The notes: generated by a model not told the origin, from the sequence alone. A stretch of DNA of 52,199 nucleotides from an uncultured Rhodospirillaceae bacterium (GCA_913043025.1 CAJWLM010000020.1:1-52199); one strand, 5' to 3'; shown: positions 30,129 to 39,242, numbered from the stretch's first letter. Numbers and translations: made by a program.

Positions 30129-30722
30129 GTGGAGACTAGAAGTAATGTTCCGGGTCTTATTGCAGCGGTTTTTTTATTAGCTATTTGCGCCCTCTTTAGT
30201 GCACCGAGTGGGGCGAGTTCGCAGCCCACAAAAGTTGCAGTTGTTGACCATAAGTTGATAACCAGAGACTCAATTGCAGCCAAAGGATTGCGAAACTTAA
30301 TAGAGCAACGTTATCAACGTTATCAAGCCGAGATTAAAGACGCGCAGAACGCTCTAGAAAAAGCTAGTGAGGAACTGAAGCTTCAATCCGCTACTTTGGA
30401 TGCTGATCAGCTTAAAAAACGTCGAGCTGAAATACGCCAACAAGCTACTGAGCTCTCTCGAATTTTGCAGAGTCGAAAAAGTGAGTTAGATCAGTTGTTT
30501 AATCGCGGAATGGCGCAAATTGATGTCGTTTTAAATAAGATTTTGAGGAAAATGGCAAAAGAACGCGGGATTAATATGTTCATTAATGCGACTAAGAGTA
30601 GACGTATAGTTTTATTTATAGACACAAATCTGGTACTGACAAATGAAGCACTGGAAAGATTAGATAAGATGTTGCCCAAGGTTGAATTAGCGGTATCGCC
30701 GCCATCATCCAAAGGGCAGTAA
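30129..30722 (+). CDS. skp: Periplasmic chaperone of the OmpH/Skp family
   Basis: Holds unfolded outer-membrane proteins in the periplasm for delivery to BamA. It has a signal peptide ([22 protein letters not shown]), a short beta segment with [14 protein letters not shown], a long charged helical region (about 60-120, [20 protein letters not shown]) expected to form the coiled-coil arms, and a return strand [18 protein letters not shown]. The start is GTG at 30129, 4 bp after bamA. The protein of 197 residues is of usual size. The family is clear, though sequence conservation in this family is low. Confidence 0.87.
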   Translation: METRSNVPGLIAAVFLLAICALFSAPSGASSQPTKVAVVDHKLITRDSIAAKGLRNLIEQRYQRYQAEIKDAQNALEKASEELKLQSATLDADQLKKRRAEIRQQATELSRILQSRKSELDQLFNRGMAQIDVVLNKILRKMAKERGINMFINATKSRRIVLFIDTNLVLTNEALERLDKMLPKVELAVSPPSSKGQ

Positions 30723-30748
30723 AACGAGAATTGCGTGGGGCGGAGTTT

Positions 30749-31237
30749 ATGAGTAGCAAACCGAGAACGATAGAGCCGTTAGCCGAAAAAAAAACTCATG
30801 ATTTAGATGTTCAATCAATAATGGACCTCATCCCGCATCGTTATCCGTTTTTGCTTATAGACAAGGTTGTTGACGTTGTTGGGGACGAGAGTGCTACCGG
30901 GATAAAGTGTGTTTCGGTTTCAGAGCCTTTTTTTCAAGGTCACTTTCCCGGCCAGCCTATTATGCCCGGGGTGCTGATAGTAGAGGCAATGGCTCAAACT
31001 GCCGGTGTAATAGTAGTGAATAACCTTCCCAACAGTGAGGGGCAACCCGGCGTTTATTTCATGACGATTGAAAATGCACGGTTTAGGCGGCCAGTCGTGC
31101 CTGGTGATACTTTATATTTACATGTCAAAAAAGTACGCCAGAGAGCCAAAGTATGGAAATTTTCCAGTGAGGCAATGGTGGAGGGGCAATTAGCTGCCGA
31201 AGCATCATTCACCGCGATGATCGTAGACGATCGATGA
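30749..31237 (+). CDS. fabZ: 3-hydroxyacyl-[acyl-carrier-protein] dehydratase FabZ
   Basis: Dehydrates 3-hydroxyacyl-ACP in fatty acid elongation; in this cluster it also competes with LpxA for 3-hydroxyacyl-ACP. The hot-dog fold motifs are [14 protein letters not shown] and [23 protein letters not shown], with catalytic H65 and E79. I chose the ATG at 30749 (162 residues) over an in-frame TTG at 30731; a GGGG/GGAG run lies between them. Only 26 bp separate it from skp, so the lpxD gene often found here is absent. It overlaps lpxA by 4 bp (ATGA). Confidence 0.96.
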   Translation: MSSKPRTIEPLAEKKTHDLDVQSIMDLIPHRYPFLLIDKVVDVVGDESATGIKCVSVSEPFFQGHFPGQPIMPGVLIVEAMAQTAGVIVVNNLPNSEGQPGVYFMTIENARFRRPVVPGDTLYLHVKKVRQRAKVWKFSSEAMVEGQLAAEASFTAMIVDDR

Positions 31238-32037
31238 CCATAGAAGTGCACGCTTCTTCGATTATCGAAAAAGGGGCGGAAATAGGGGAAAACGTTAAAA
31301 TAGGACCGTTTTGTCTCATAGGGTCGAGTGCTCTGCTGGGTGATAACTCTTTAATCCACTCGAATGTTGTAATTCAAGGGCAAACTGAAATAGGCTCCAA
31401 TACCGAAATCTTTCCCTTTGCGTCCATAGGACACGCCCCCCAGGACTTAAAATTCAAGGGTGAGGATTCGGTTCTTAGAATTGGAAATAATAATAAAATA
31501 CGGGAATACGTAACTATGAGCCCTGGAACAGAAGGCGGGGGAATGGTTACAAGTGTTGGTGATAATTGCTTGTTTATGGTTGGTGCTCATGTCGCCCATG
31601 ATTGTCATGTGGGGAACAATATAATAATGGCGAATAATGCAACCTTGGCAGGGCACGTTATTCTTGGTGATTTTGCTATTATTGGGGGGTTGTCTGCAGT
31701 GCATCAGTTCGTACGTATTGGCCATCATGCTATGGTAGGTGGAATGACTGGTGTTGAATTTGATGTTATTCCCTTCGGTCAGGTTCAAGGAGATCGGGCC
31801 CATCTTTCCGGCCTCAACTTAGTGGGGTTAAAGCGGAGTAGTTTTAGTAAAGAAAAAATCAATCGGCTACGGGCCGCTTACAGAATGCTTTTTGCTGATG
31901 AAGGGACAGCTAAGGAACGTGTGAAAGATGTCGCAGAAACTTTCGGGCAAGAGCCGGCCGTAATGGAAATAATTGATTTCATAAAAGCTGATTCTCATCG
32001 TGGAGTTACTCAGCCTAAGTCGGGTCATGAAACCTAA
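31234..32037 (+). CDS. lpxA: UDP-N-acetylglucosamine acyltransferase
   Basis: First step of lipid A synthesis: transfers a 3-hydroxyacyl chain from ACP to the 3-OH of UDP-GlcNAc. The N-terminal two-thirds is a left-handed beta-helix of hexapeptide repeats ([14 protein letters not shown] and so on), with the catalytic H122 in [13 protein letters not shown]. The helical C-terminal domain includes [24 protein letters not shown]. Its 267 residues are normal. It overlaps fabZ by 4 bp and lpxI by 11 bp. Confidence 0.97.
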   Translation: MTIEVHASSIIEKGAEIGENVKIGPFCLIGSSALLGDNSLIHSNVVIQGQTEIGSNTEIFPFASIGHAPQDLKFKGEDSVLRIGNNNKIREYVTMSPGTEGGGMVTSVGDNCLFMVGAHVAHDCHVGNNIIMANNATLAGHVILGDFAIIGGLSAVHQFVRIGHHAMVGGMTGVEFDVIPFGQVQGDRAHLSGLNLVGLKRSSFSKEKINRLRAAYRMLFADEGTAKERVKDVAETFGQEPAVMEIIDFIKADSHRGVTQPKSGHET

Positions 32038-32848
32038 GCTAGGGATTGTCGCAGGTGGGGGACTATTACCGCGGCTCGTTGCAGAAACCTGCATTAAGGA
32101 AAAACGCCCTTACCATATTTTGGGTATAAAAGATCATGCTGACCCTAAAGAATTAAAAGGCCATCCTATAGATTGGTGCAGGCTTGGAGCAGCTGGAAAA
32201 GCAATCGATTTAATGCATCGACACCAAATAAAAGAAATTGTAATGACAGGGCCTGTCCGGCGTCCATCGCTGGCAGCAATACGTCCAGACGCTAAGGCAC
32301 TAAAAGTGTTGTTGCAAGCCGGGTCAAAAGCTTTTGGTGACGATGGTATTTTGGTTGCAGTCATTGATGTAATCGAGAGGGAGGGAGTTAAGGTTGTCGG
32401 TGTCGAAACAATTTTACCATGCCTTAAGCCATCAGAAGGGGTCCTAGGCATCCATAAGCCTAACCAGAGGTCGCAGTGTGATATAGAGCGTGGACAAAAT
32501 ATATTAGCGGCACTCAGCCCATTCGACATCGGGCAATCGATAATAATACAACAAGGGATGGTGCTCGGCATTGAGGCTGCAGAGGGTACGGATATGCTCA
32601 TTAAGCGGTCAGGTTTATTACGCGGCGATGGCATAGGTGGTGTTCTAGTAAAACTACCGAAAATAGGACAGGATGAGAGAGTAGACCTACCAACTATCGG
32701 CACAAAAACCGTTGAGCTTGCTAATGCTGCGGGCCTTTCCGGTATTGCTTTACAGGCAGGTGGAGCATTGCTCGTAGAGCTTAATGAAACTATCTCTTAC
32801 GCAGATAAAGCCGGACTTTTCTTAATTGCGTTACCTAAAAATTCGTAA
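32027..32848 (+). CDS. lpxI: UDP-2,3-diacylglucosamine pyrophosphatase LpxI
   Basis: Hydrolyses UDP-2,3-diacylglucosamine to lipid X plus UMP, the role played by LpxH in E. coli. The family (formerly DUF1009) is recognised from the start [52 protein letters not shown] and the C-terminal VKLPKIGQDERVDLPTIG and ALQAGGALLVE. I start at the ATG at 32027 inside the end of lpxA (273 residues); no strong ribosome site is visible, consistent with coupled translation. lpxB follows after 5 bp. Confidence 0.95.
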   Translation: MKPKLGIVAGGGLLPRLVAETCIKEKRPYHILGIKDHADPKELKGHPIDWCRLGAAGKAIDLMHRHQIKEIVMTGPVRRPSLAAIRPDAKALKVLLQAGSKAFGDDGILVAVIDVIEREGVKVVGVETILPCLKPSEGVLGIHKPNQRSQCDIERGQNILAALSPFDIGQSIIIQQGMVLGIEAAEGTDMLIKRSGLLRGDGIGGVLVKLPKIGQDERVDLPTIGTKTVELANAAGLSGIALQAGGALLVELNETISYADKAGLFLIALPKNS

Positions 32849-32853
32849 TTGTA

Positions 32854-34011
32854 ATGAGTGGGCAGTGCAGAAAAATCTTTCTTATTGCTGGGGAGCCCTC
32901 AGGAGATCACCTAGGGGCAAAGCTCATAGAAAAAATACGCGATCAGGCTCCGTGTGAGGTGAAATTTATTGGTATAGGTGGCCCAAAAATGGAGGCCGAG
33001 GGCCTTTTGAGCAAGTTTCCAATGCACGAATTGAGTGTAATGGGGATTGTGGAGGTGCTGCCGCATTTACCCCATATTTTGAGTCGAGTAAGGCAAACTG
33101 TAACTTCGATCATATCTGAAGACCCTGATATTTTGATAACTATCGACTCCCCAGGTTTTTCAAATCAAGTAGTAGCAAGATTGCGTGATCATCGTGCAAT
33201 AAAAGTTCATTACGTAGCACCAACGGTTTGGGCTTGGCGACCTTGGCGCGTCCACAAATATAAGAAGAATTATGATGTGGTCTTAGCATTACTTCCTTTT
33301 GAACCGTCGTTTTTTGAAAAAGTTGGGTTACCATGCCACTTTGTCGGGCACCCAGTCTTAGAATATGGTGCTGATAAGGGTAATGGAATTTTATTTCGGG
33401 AGCGCCATGGCATATCTGCTAAGGCTATCGTGCTTTGTATTCTACCCGGATCAAGACAGGGTGAAGTGCGCCGTTTGGCTCCTATTTTCGGGAATGTGTT
33501 GAACATTCTGCTCAAACGTGGATATTCTTTTCATGTTTTTATCCCAACAGTTGAAACTGTTGCGGAAACGTTGCCTGATTTCGTAAGAGATTGGCCGGTA
33601 ACGGTAACTATATTAAAAGGTAGCAAAGAGAAATACGATTTGATGGCAGCCTCGAATGCAGCAATCGCCGCTTCTGGTACTGTCTCTTTAGAGTTGGCGC
33701 TTGCAAAGGTGCCAACTATCATAGCTTACAAGGTAGCACCTATTTCCGCTCCTATTTTACGTCTAATGATAAAAGTAAAATTTGCTAATTTAATTAATAT
33801 AATCCTCAACAAGGAAGTTGTGCCGGAACGATTGCAGCATTTTTGCAAGCCAGCAATAATAGCGGATGATTTAGAGCGTCTTCTCGATGACAATGAAAAA
33901 GAAAAACAGATAAATGGGGTTGCTCACGCTTTGAAAAAATTGGGAGTTGGAGGCAAACCGCCTAGTGCTCGCGCAGCCCAAATTATTTTAAAATTGTTAG
34001 CAGATAAATAA
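32854..34011 (+). CDS. lpxB: Lipid-A-disaccharide synthase
   Basis: Glycosyltransferase (GT19) joining lipid X and UDP-2,3-diacylglucosamine into the lipid A disaccharide. Motifs are IFLIAGEPSGDHLGAKLI, VKFIGIGGPKMEAEG, DSPGFSNQVVARLR, HYVAPTVWAWRPWRVHKYKK and ILPGSRQGEVRRLAPIF, with the late ASGTVSLELALAKVPTIIAYK. Its 385 residues are normal. It is the last gene of the long rightward run starting at rpsB, and converges with gltA across 86 bp. Confidence 0.97.
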   Translation: MSGQCRKIFLIAGEPSGDHLGAKLIEKIRDQAPCEVKFIGIGGPKMEAEGLLSKFPMHELSVMGIVEVLPHLPHILSRVRQTVTSIISEDPDILITIDSPGFSNQVVARLRDHRAIKVHYVAPTVWAWRPWRVHKYKKNYDVVLALLPFEPSFFEKVGLPCHFVGHPVLEYGADKGNGILFRERHGISAKAIVLCILPGSRQGEVRRLAPIFGNVLNILLKRGYSFHVFIPTVETVAETLPDFVRDWPVTVTILKGSKEKYDLMAASNAAIAASGTVSLELALAKVPTIIAYKVAPISAPILRLMIKVKFANLINIILNKEVVPERLQHFCKPAIIADDLERLLDDNEKEKQINGVAHALKKLGVGGKPPSARAAQIILKLLADK

Positions 34012-34015
34012 GTGA

Positions 34016-34078
34016 GCTGCTAGCAGCCAGGAAGAGTTCACCTTTAGAAATATCCACCCCGACATGATAAGTCCGGGG
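34016..34078. terminator. Hairpins between convergent lpxB and gltA
   Basis: The gap holds a perfect 12-bp palindrome GCTGCTAGCAGC (34016-34027) and a hairpin CCCCGAC-loop-GTC(C)GGGG (34057-34078, one bulged base, seven-base loop). Neither is followed by a T-tract on either strand, so these may only mark or protect 3' ends of the two converging transcripts. The terminator reading is inferred from position. Confidence 0.35.
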
Positions 34079-34097
34079 CCTCCGCCGGGCTAAGAAA

Positions 34098-35417
34098 TTA
34101 ACGCTTATGAATTGGGATTACAGGGCGTTCTGTAGCACCCGTATAGAGTTGGCGCGGACGACCAAGTTTCTGCACTGGGTCCTCTATCATCTCGTTCCAT
34201 TGTGCGATCCAGCCGATGGTACGTGCTATGGCGAATAAAACTGTAAACATTGTGGTAGGCATTCCAATGGCTTTTAATATTATGCCGGAATAGAAATCCA
34301 CATTGGGAAATAGCTTTTTTTCTATGAAGTAATCATCTTTCAGTGCCATTTCTTCTAATTGAACGGCTATATCCAAAAGCGGCTCATGTTCAATTCCTAA
34401 AGCATCCAATACTTCATGACACGACTCTTGAAGAACTTTGGCTCGTGGGTCATAGTTTTTGTAAACTCGATGGCCAAATCCAAACAGTCGAAACTCATCA
34501 TTTGGATCTTTTGCTTTTTCTACATACTCGGGAATCCTATCAGCATTGCCTATCTCGGCTAGCATATTCAGTACGGCTTCATTGGCTCCACCGTGTGCTG
34601 GGCCCCAAAGAGCTGCAATACCAGCAGCAACGCTGGCGAACGGATTTGCTCCAGTCGAACCTGCTAAACGGACCGTCGAAGTCGAAGCATTCTGTTCATG
34701 ATCCGCGTGCAAAAGAAATATACGGTCCATTGCTTTTGCAATGACAGGATTGACTTTGTACTCCTCAGCAGGAACCGCAAACATCATATGGAGAAAATTC
34801 TCTGCATAATTGAGATCATTGCGCGGGTATATAAATGGTTGGCCGATGGAATATTTGTATGCCATCGCACCTATAGTAGGCATTTTTGCAACCAATCTGT
34901 GTGCGGTTACAGTCCGCTGTTTTGGATCAAGGATGTCTATTGAATCAGGATAAAAAGCTGAAAGAGCGCCTACAACACCGCACATTATTGCCATCGGATG
35001 CGCGCCACGTCGAAAACCGTCGTAAAACTTCTTAAGCTGCTCGTGCACCATGGAATGCTCGGTGATGATACGCACAAAATCTTGTTTTTGCTTACTATCT
35101 GGTAAATCATCATTCAAAAGCATGTAACAAAGTTCCATGTAATCACTTTGCTTTGCTAAGTCTTCTATTAAATAACCCCGGTGCATAAGAATACCTTGTT
35201 CACCATCAATGAAGGTCATTTTGGACTCACAGGCTCCAGTGCACGTATAGCCGGGATCATAGGTAAAATAGCCTGTTTCTTTGTACAGCGCGCCAATATC
35301 GAACACTTTTGGGCCGGTAGCTCCCGGCAAAAGCGGAAAATCAACAGTTTTACCGGTGCTGTGGTCAGTTAACGTAATGTATTCGTTTGCGCCGTCCGAG
35401 GCCGGTGATTTTGGCAT
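34098..35417 (-). CDS. gltA: Citrate synthase
   Basis: Condenses oxaloacetate and acetyl-CoA at the entry of the TCA cycle. The 439-residue protein is the hexameric Gram-negative type, with an N-terminal beta domain ([19 protein letters not shown]) before the common core. Visible motifs are [50 protein letters not shown], the active-site [17 protein letters not shown] and the catalytic aspartate region [16 protein letters not shown]. It has its own promoter 86 bp upstream of the ATG and lies after gltX. Confidence 0.98.
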   Translation of the reverse strand: MPKSPASDGANEYITLTDHSTGKTVDFPLLPGATGPKVFDIGALYKETGYFTYDPGYTCTGACESKMTFIDGEQGILMHRGYLIEDLAKQSDYMELCYMLLNDDLPDSKQKQDFVRIITEHSMVHEQLKKFYDGFRRGAHPMAIMCGVVGALSAFYPDSIDILDPKQRTVTAHRLVAKMPTIGAMAYKYSIGQPFIYPRNDLNYAENFLHMMFAVPAEEYKVNPVIAKAMDRIFLLHADHEQNASTSTVRLAGSTGANPFASVAAGIAALWGPAHGGANEAVLNMLAEIGNADRIPEYVEKAKDPNDEFRLFGFGHRVYKNYDPRAKVLQESCHEVLDALGIEHEPLLDIAVQLEEMALKDDYFIEKKLFPNVDFYSGIILKAIGMPTTMFTVLFAIARTIGWIAQWNEMIEDPVQKLGRPRQLYTGATERPVIPIHKR

Positions 35418-35502
35418 GTCAGCCCATCCCTGATTTTGTTCTTATAAATAAAGCTTAAGTTGACTAGCACATTTTGCTAACACTTAACACCTGTTGCACT
35501 GC

Positions 35503-35531
35503 AGTATAACCTGCTCTGACAAACATCGCAA
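35503..35531 (-). promoter_or_regulatory. Sigma70-type promoter of gltA
   Basis: On the minus strand TTGCGA (35526-35531) and TATACT (35503-35508) are separated by exactly 17 bp: four of six and five of six matches to the sigma70 consensus boxes. Transcription would begin near 35496, giving a leader of about 80 bases before the gltA ATG at 35417. It is the clearest plain sigma70 match in the window outside lexA. Confidence 0.55.
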
Positions 35532-35567
35532 TTACAGTCGAGAGAACAATTTTTATGATACAGTATG

Positions 35568-36965
35568 TCATTTGACATTCTTTAACCTCGAGGCTACCTC
35601 TTCACGGCCAAGTGCAACAACAACTTCGAAGATACCAGGAGAAGCCAAGGATCCAGTTAAAGCGACGCGCAAGGGTTTTGCAACATCGGCTAGCTTTACT
35701 CCGTGGGCCTCGGCAAAAGAACGAACACACTTCTCCGTTCGGTCCAAATCCCAATCCTCAATCTCATTGAGAGTTAAACTAAGAGATCTCAATAGTTTTT
35801 TGGAGTCTGGTCCGAGGCAGTTTGCAGCCTTTTTATCTTTGACGGGATAAGCTGGCGGAATAACTAAAAATAACGCATCATTGAACATTTCTTTGAGATT
35901 TTTTGCACGCTTCTTGAGAGCCGGAAGCAAGAGCAAAAGGCGTTCAACGAATAATTTTTCATCGATGTCTTTATGGCCTCTGGCAAACTCAATGATCAGT
36001 TGTACTAGTTTTTCATCTTCGCATTCAGAAATATAATGTTTGTTGACACTGTCTAGGCGATCAAAATCGAAACGTGATGGTCCTTTATTGATACTTGAGA
36101 GTTTAAACCATGCTATAGCATTCTTGGTCGAAATTAATTCATGATCCTTGTGTGACCAACCGAGGCGTAGCAAATAATTACGGACCGCTTCAGGCAAATA
36201 CCCCATCTCCTTGTATGCCTCGACACCAAGCGCGCCATGTCGCTTCGATAACTTTTGGCCGTCCTGTCCATGTATTAACGGAATGTGCGCATATTCTGGA
36301 GGTTTCCAATTTAACGCTTGATATAGATGATACTGTCGAAATGCATTATTCAGATGATCATCTCCACGTATTATATGTGTGACTTCCATATCGTGATCGT
36401 CTACGACGACCGAATGCATATAAGTTGGAGTGCCGTCAGATCGCAGGAGAATAAAGTCATCAAGCTCTTCATTGTTCACACTGACTGCGCCCTGGACCTT
36501 GTCATTGATGGTTGTTACTCCTCCAAGCGGCATCTTGATCCTGACTACAGGGCTTATATCACTGGGATGGTCAGCTGGATCTCTGTCGCGCCAGCGCCTG
36601 TCATATGAATTGGTTGTTCTGGAAGCTCTCGCTTTGGTTCGCATTTCGGATAACTCTTCAGATGAGCAATAGCAACGATAAGCTTTGTTCTCTGCGAGAA
36701 GTTTTTCCGCTGCCGCGACATGAAGGTTGCGCCTGCTGGATTGAAAAATCGTTTCTCCATCATTTTCCAGCCCTAACCATGTTAGACTATCTATTATTGC
36801 ATTGATTGCAGGTTTGGTAGAGCGTTTAGCATCAGTATCCTCTATTCTCAACTTGTATTGGCCACCGTGGTGTCGCGCAAATAGCCAATTGAATAATGCG
36901 GTACGTGCGCCACCTATATGTAAGTAGCCAGTGGGTGAGGGAGCAAATCGGGTTACAACGTTCAT
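35568..36965 (-). CDS. gltX: Glutamyl-tRNA synthetase
   Basis: Class I enzyme that attaches glutamate to its tRNA. The HIGH region is APSPTGYLHIGGARTALFNW (residues 9-27) and the KMSKS loop appears as KLSKR at 238-242. Also seen are LRIEDTD, the SSEELSEMRTKARAS insert, and the ITHIIRGDDHL-type motif (VTHIIRGDDHLNNAFRQ). Length 465 residues is normal. Alphaproteobacteria often have two gltX-type genes, so this copy might prefer tRNA-Gln or tRNA-Glu; that cannot be judged here. It lies between lexA and gltA, with 152 bp on the lexA side. Confidence 0.96.
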   Translation of the reverse strand: MNVVTRFAPSPTGYLHIGGARTALFNWLFARHHGGQYKLRIEDTDAKRSTKPAINAIIDSLTWLGLENDGETIFQSSRRNLHVAAAEKLLAENKAYRCYCSSEELSEMRTKARASRTTNSYDRRWRDRDPADHPSDISPVVRIKMPLGGVTTINDKVQGAVSVNNEELDDFILLRSDGTPTYMHSVVVDDHDMEVTHIIRGDDHLNNAFRQYHLYQALNWKPPEYAHIPLIHGQDGQKLSKRHGALGVEAYKEMGYLPEAVRNYLLRLGWSHKDHELISTKNAIAWFKLSSINKGPSRFDFDRLDSVNKHYISECEDEKLVQLIIEFARGHKDIDEKLFVERLLLLLPALKKRAKNLKEMFNDALFLVIPPAYPVKDKKAANCLGPDSKKLLRSLSLTLNEIEDWDLDRTEKCVRSFAEAHGVKLADVAKPLRVALTGSLASPGIFEVVVALGREEVASRLKNVK

Positions 36966-37117
36966 TTTTATTCAAACCAATTTGCATTTCTGGAAATACA
37001 ATAAAATCACATGCTTCTTTTCTAAAACAACAATAGTTAGTCCTACAGCCATGCAGAATGCACTGGTTCATGCATCCGACCGGCTAACATTATCCAAAAT
37101 GTAATTTCGTTAGAATA

Positions 37118-37813
37118 CTAATAACTTCTCATTAACCCAACAAGTTTGCCTTGGACCGTTACTCTATCCGGGCCAAAGATTCGAGTTTCGAATTCTTTAT
37201 TGGCTGGTTCCAATGCGATTGAGTCGCCTTTGCGCCTAAGTCGCTTCAGCGTGGCTTCACTTTCGTCAATAAGGGCAACTACTATATTCCCGCTCTCCGC
37301 GGTGTCGCAATACTCGATGATAACCGTATCACCATCAAAAATACCTGCCTCAATCATTGATTCTCCCTCAACTTCTAATGTGTAGTGCTTGCCAGAGGAT
37401 AGTATTGATGTCGGCACCCCAATCTGGGCAGTCTCGTCGCGAAGCGCTTCAATAGGTGTTCCGGCTGCAATCTTCCCATAGCAAGGTAAACTGATAGCGT
37501 CTGCCTCAATAACCGGCATTCCCGGACGCCCAAGGGGCTGATCATTACTAATTACAGTTGGGTTAAAACCTTTATGTTTTGGCTTTTCTCCGGGCACATT
37601 TTCAGGCAATCGAACGACTTCGAGCGCACGCGCCTTATGAGGTAAGCGGCGTATGAATCCACGTTCTTCTAAGCCAGTAACCAGGCGGTGTATCCCGGAT
37701 TTTGATTTTAGCTGTAATTTCTCTTTCATTTCGTCAAAAGAGGGCGGAATACCATCCTTGAGAAGACAATCTTGAATATACATCAACAAATCGTATTGTT
37801 TTCGAGTTAGCAT
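37118..37813 (-). CDS. lexA: LexA repressor
   Basis: Repressor of the SOS DNA-damage regulon, inactivated by RecA-stimulated self-cleavage. An N-terminal winged helix (about 1-65, [40 protein letters not shown]) binds DNA. The S24 peptidase domain shows the cleavage site A117-G118 in [10 protein letters not shown], the nucleophile S152 in [14 protein letters not shown] and the general base K190 in SEATLKRLR. Its 231 residues include a longer inter-domain linker, typical of alphaproteobacteria. A LexA box on its promoter indicates autoregulation. Confidence 0.98.
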   Translation of the reverse strand: MLTRKQYDLLMYIQDCLLKDGIPPSFDEMKEKLQLKSKSGIHRLVTGLEERGFIRRLPHKARALEVVRLPENVPGEKPKHKGFNPTVISNDQPLGRPGMPVIEADAISLPCYGKIAAGTPIEALRDETAQIGVPTSILSSGKHYTLEVEGESMIEAGIFDGDTVIIEYCDTAESGNIVVALIDESEATLKRLRRKGDSIALEPANKEFETRIFGPDRVTVQGKLVGLMRSY

Positions 37814-37946
37814 TTCATAACACCCATCTAGTCAACCATATAAAAAATTAAACGGTTCTTGTATATGCGCCAGTAAAAATCTACTCCAACCAAGTATTCA
37901 CTTCGTCTTTACAGTTAAGCTCAACGCCGGCGCTGACAAAAAATAC

Positions 37947-37961
37947 GAACAAAACGGAAAC
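37947..37961 (-). promoter_or_regulatory. Second, degenerate LexA-box-like site
   Basis: GAACAAAACGGAAAC on the plus strand (GTTTCCGTTTTGTTC on the transcribed side) has the GAAC-N7-GAAC spacing with one base off in the second half-site. It lies just downstream of the predicted lexA start point, where a bound repressor could add to repression. This is a pattern match only. Confidence 0.4.
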
Positions 37962-37971
37962 TTACAGATAT

Positions 37972-37986
37972 GTTCTATTAAAGTTC
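37972..37986 (-). promoter_or_regulatory. LexA (SOS) box of lexA
   Basis: GTTCTATTAAAGTTC is an exact fit to GTTC-N7-GTTC, the direct-repeat SOS box known for alphaproteobacterial LexA. It covers the -10 hexamer and the adjacent part of the spacer of the predicted lexA promoter, so LexA bound here would block RNA polymerase. It lies 159 bp from the lexA start codon and 45 bp beyond the moeA stop. Confidence 0.85.
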
Positions 37987-38000
37987 GCGAATCGGGTCAA
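37972..38000 (-). promoter_or_regulatory. Sigma70 promoter of lexA
   Basis: Reading leftwards, TTGACC (37995-38000; five of six consensus bases) and TAGAAC (37972-37977; four of six) stand 17 bp apart. Start would be near 37965, leaving a leader of about 150 bases before lexA. One LexA half-site is the GAAC of the -10 box itself. It gives lexA its own transcript, separate from the trp-moa genes upstream. Confidence 0.7.
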
Positions 38001-38030
38001 GTAGAACTTTAAATTATAAATGAATTTTTT

Positions 38031-39242
38031 TTAAAATCCCGCTAGAATTGAAGGCATGCGAAGAATTTCTACGGAAGTTCCTGCGGATACACCGGGTGCC
38101 AACGGTTTGCGCACAATAAAGCAATCGGATCGTGCAAGTGACAACATCATAGAGCTATCTTGGATAGGAAATGGTGTTACTTCCATTACTCCATTTTTAT
38201 TTTTGTTTAGTCTACCACGGATATAGTCTTCCCTCTTGCCATTTTTGCGGAGAGCTTCAGTCACCTTAACAGTTTCAAGAGAACCGACAGAAGTTTGCAA
38301 GCCTAGTTGTGCTTCTATCGCTGGTTTGAGAAATATTAATGCGCAAACCATTGTCGAGACCGGGTTTCCTGGCAGTCCAAGCAGAGGTGTGCCGCTAAAG
38401 TTCCCAAATATAAGTGGTTTGCCAGGTCTCATAGCAATTTTCCAGAAGTCAACATCAAGTCCTATTCCGCCAAGAACCTCCTGAATGAGATCGTGATCTC
38501 CAACTGATGCCCCACCTGTAGTTACAAGCAGATCAATACCCTTGGCGCCTTCGGCTATGCGTGAGAGAGTTTCACGATTATCCGGTGCAATACCCAAAAG
38601 TACAGGATCGCCACCAAACGCACGAACTGCAGCGGCAAGGCCAGTTGAATTAGCGCTAACTATCTGATTTGGACCTAGTTTATCACCCGGCATCACTATC
38701 TCATCACCAGTCGATAATATGCCAACGCGCGGTCGTTGTCTGACCATAACCCACGGAATATTCATAGCTGCTATCAAACCGGCATCGCGAGCAGTAAGTA
38801 ATTTTCCAGGCTCTAGGAGTATATCACCTTCGCTGAAATCAAGGCCAGCAGATCGAATATGCCGTTCTGGTTCAATTCCCTTTATAATGACACTATCGTC
38901 TGCGGCCGTTGTGTCCTCTTGAATGACAATAGTGTCAGCGCCCATTGGAACTGGCGCGCCAGTAAAAATTCTTACCGCTTCGCCTGAGTTGAGAATTTCA
39001 GAGTAACTCCCGCCAGCATGTGCAGTGCCAACAACCTGTAGAGTAACAGGCACAGAGGAGATATCCCTCGCGCATACTGCGTAGCCATCCATCGCCGACA
39101 CATCAAACGGGGGCTGAGTTCTTCGCGATTTCAATTCTTCAGCAAGGACACGGCCGAATACATCACTCACGCTCACCTCTATCGAGGTCGTACGTTCCAT
39201 CGTTTTTGTAATTCTTGCTCTGGCATCAGCTACCGTTAACAT
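38031..39242 (-). CDS. moeA: Molybdopterin molybdenumtransferase MoeA
   Basis: Inserts molybdate into adenylylated molybdopterin to complete the molybdenum cofactor. The N-terminal part has RTQPPFDVSAMDGYAV; the central MoCF-like domain has VGILSTGDEIVMPGD, NSTGLAAAVRAFGGDP and TTGGASVGDHDLIQEVL; then MRPGKPLIFG, LLGLPGNPVSTMVCALIF and the C-terminal beta domain. Its 403 residues are normal. The start shares one base with the moaC stop (TAATG). It is the last gene of the trpG-trpD-trpC-moaC-moeA run. Confidence 0.97.
   Translation of the reverse strand: MLTVADARARITKTMERTTSIEVSVSDVFGRVLAEELKSRRTQPPFDVSAMDGYAVCARDISSVPVTLQVVGTAHAGGSYSEILNSGEAVRIFTGAPVPMGADTIVIQEDTTAADDSVIIKGIEPERHIRSAGLDFSEGDILLEPGKLLTARDAGLIAAMNIPWVMVRQRPRVGILSTGDEIVMPGDKLGPNQIVSANSTGLAAAVRAFGGDPVLLGIAPDNRETLSRIAEGAKGIDLLVTTGGASVGDHDLIQEVLGGIGLDVDFWKIAMRPGKPLIFGNFSGTPLLGLPGNPVSTMVCALIFLKPAIEAQLGLQTSVGSLETVKVTEALRKNGKREDYIRGRLNKNKNGVMEVTPFPIQDSSMMLSLARSDCFIVRKPLAPGVSAGTSVEILRMPSILAGF

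Noticed and set aside
35564-35580. ATGTCA/TGACAT hairpin at the end of gltX as a terminator
   Set aside because: Short stem with a tiny loop, low GC and no T-tract; it overlaps the gltX stop codon.
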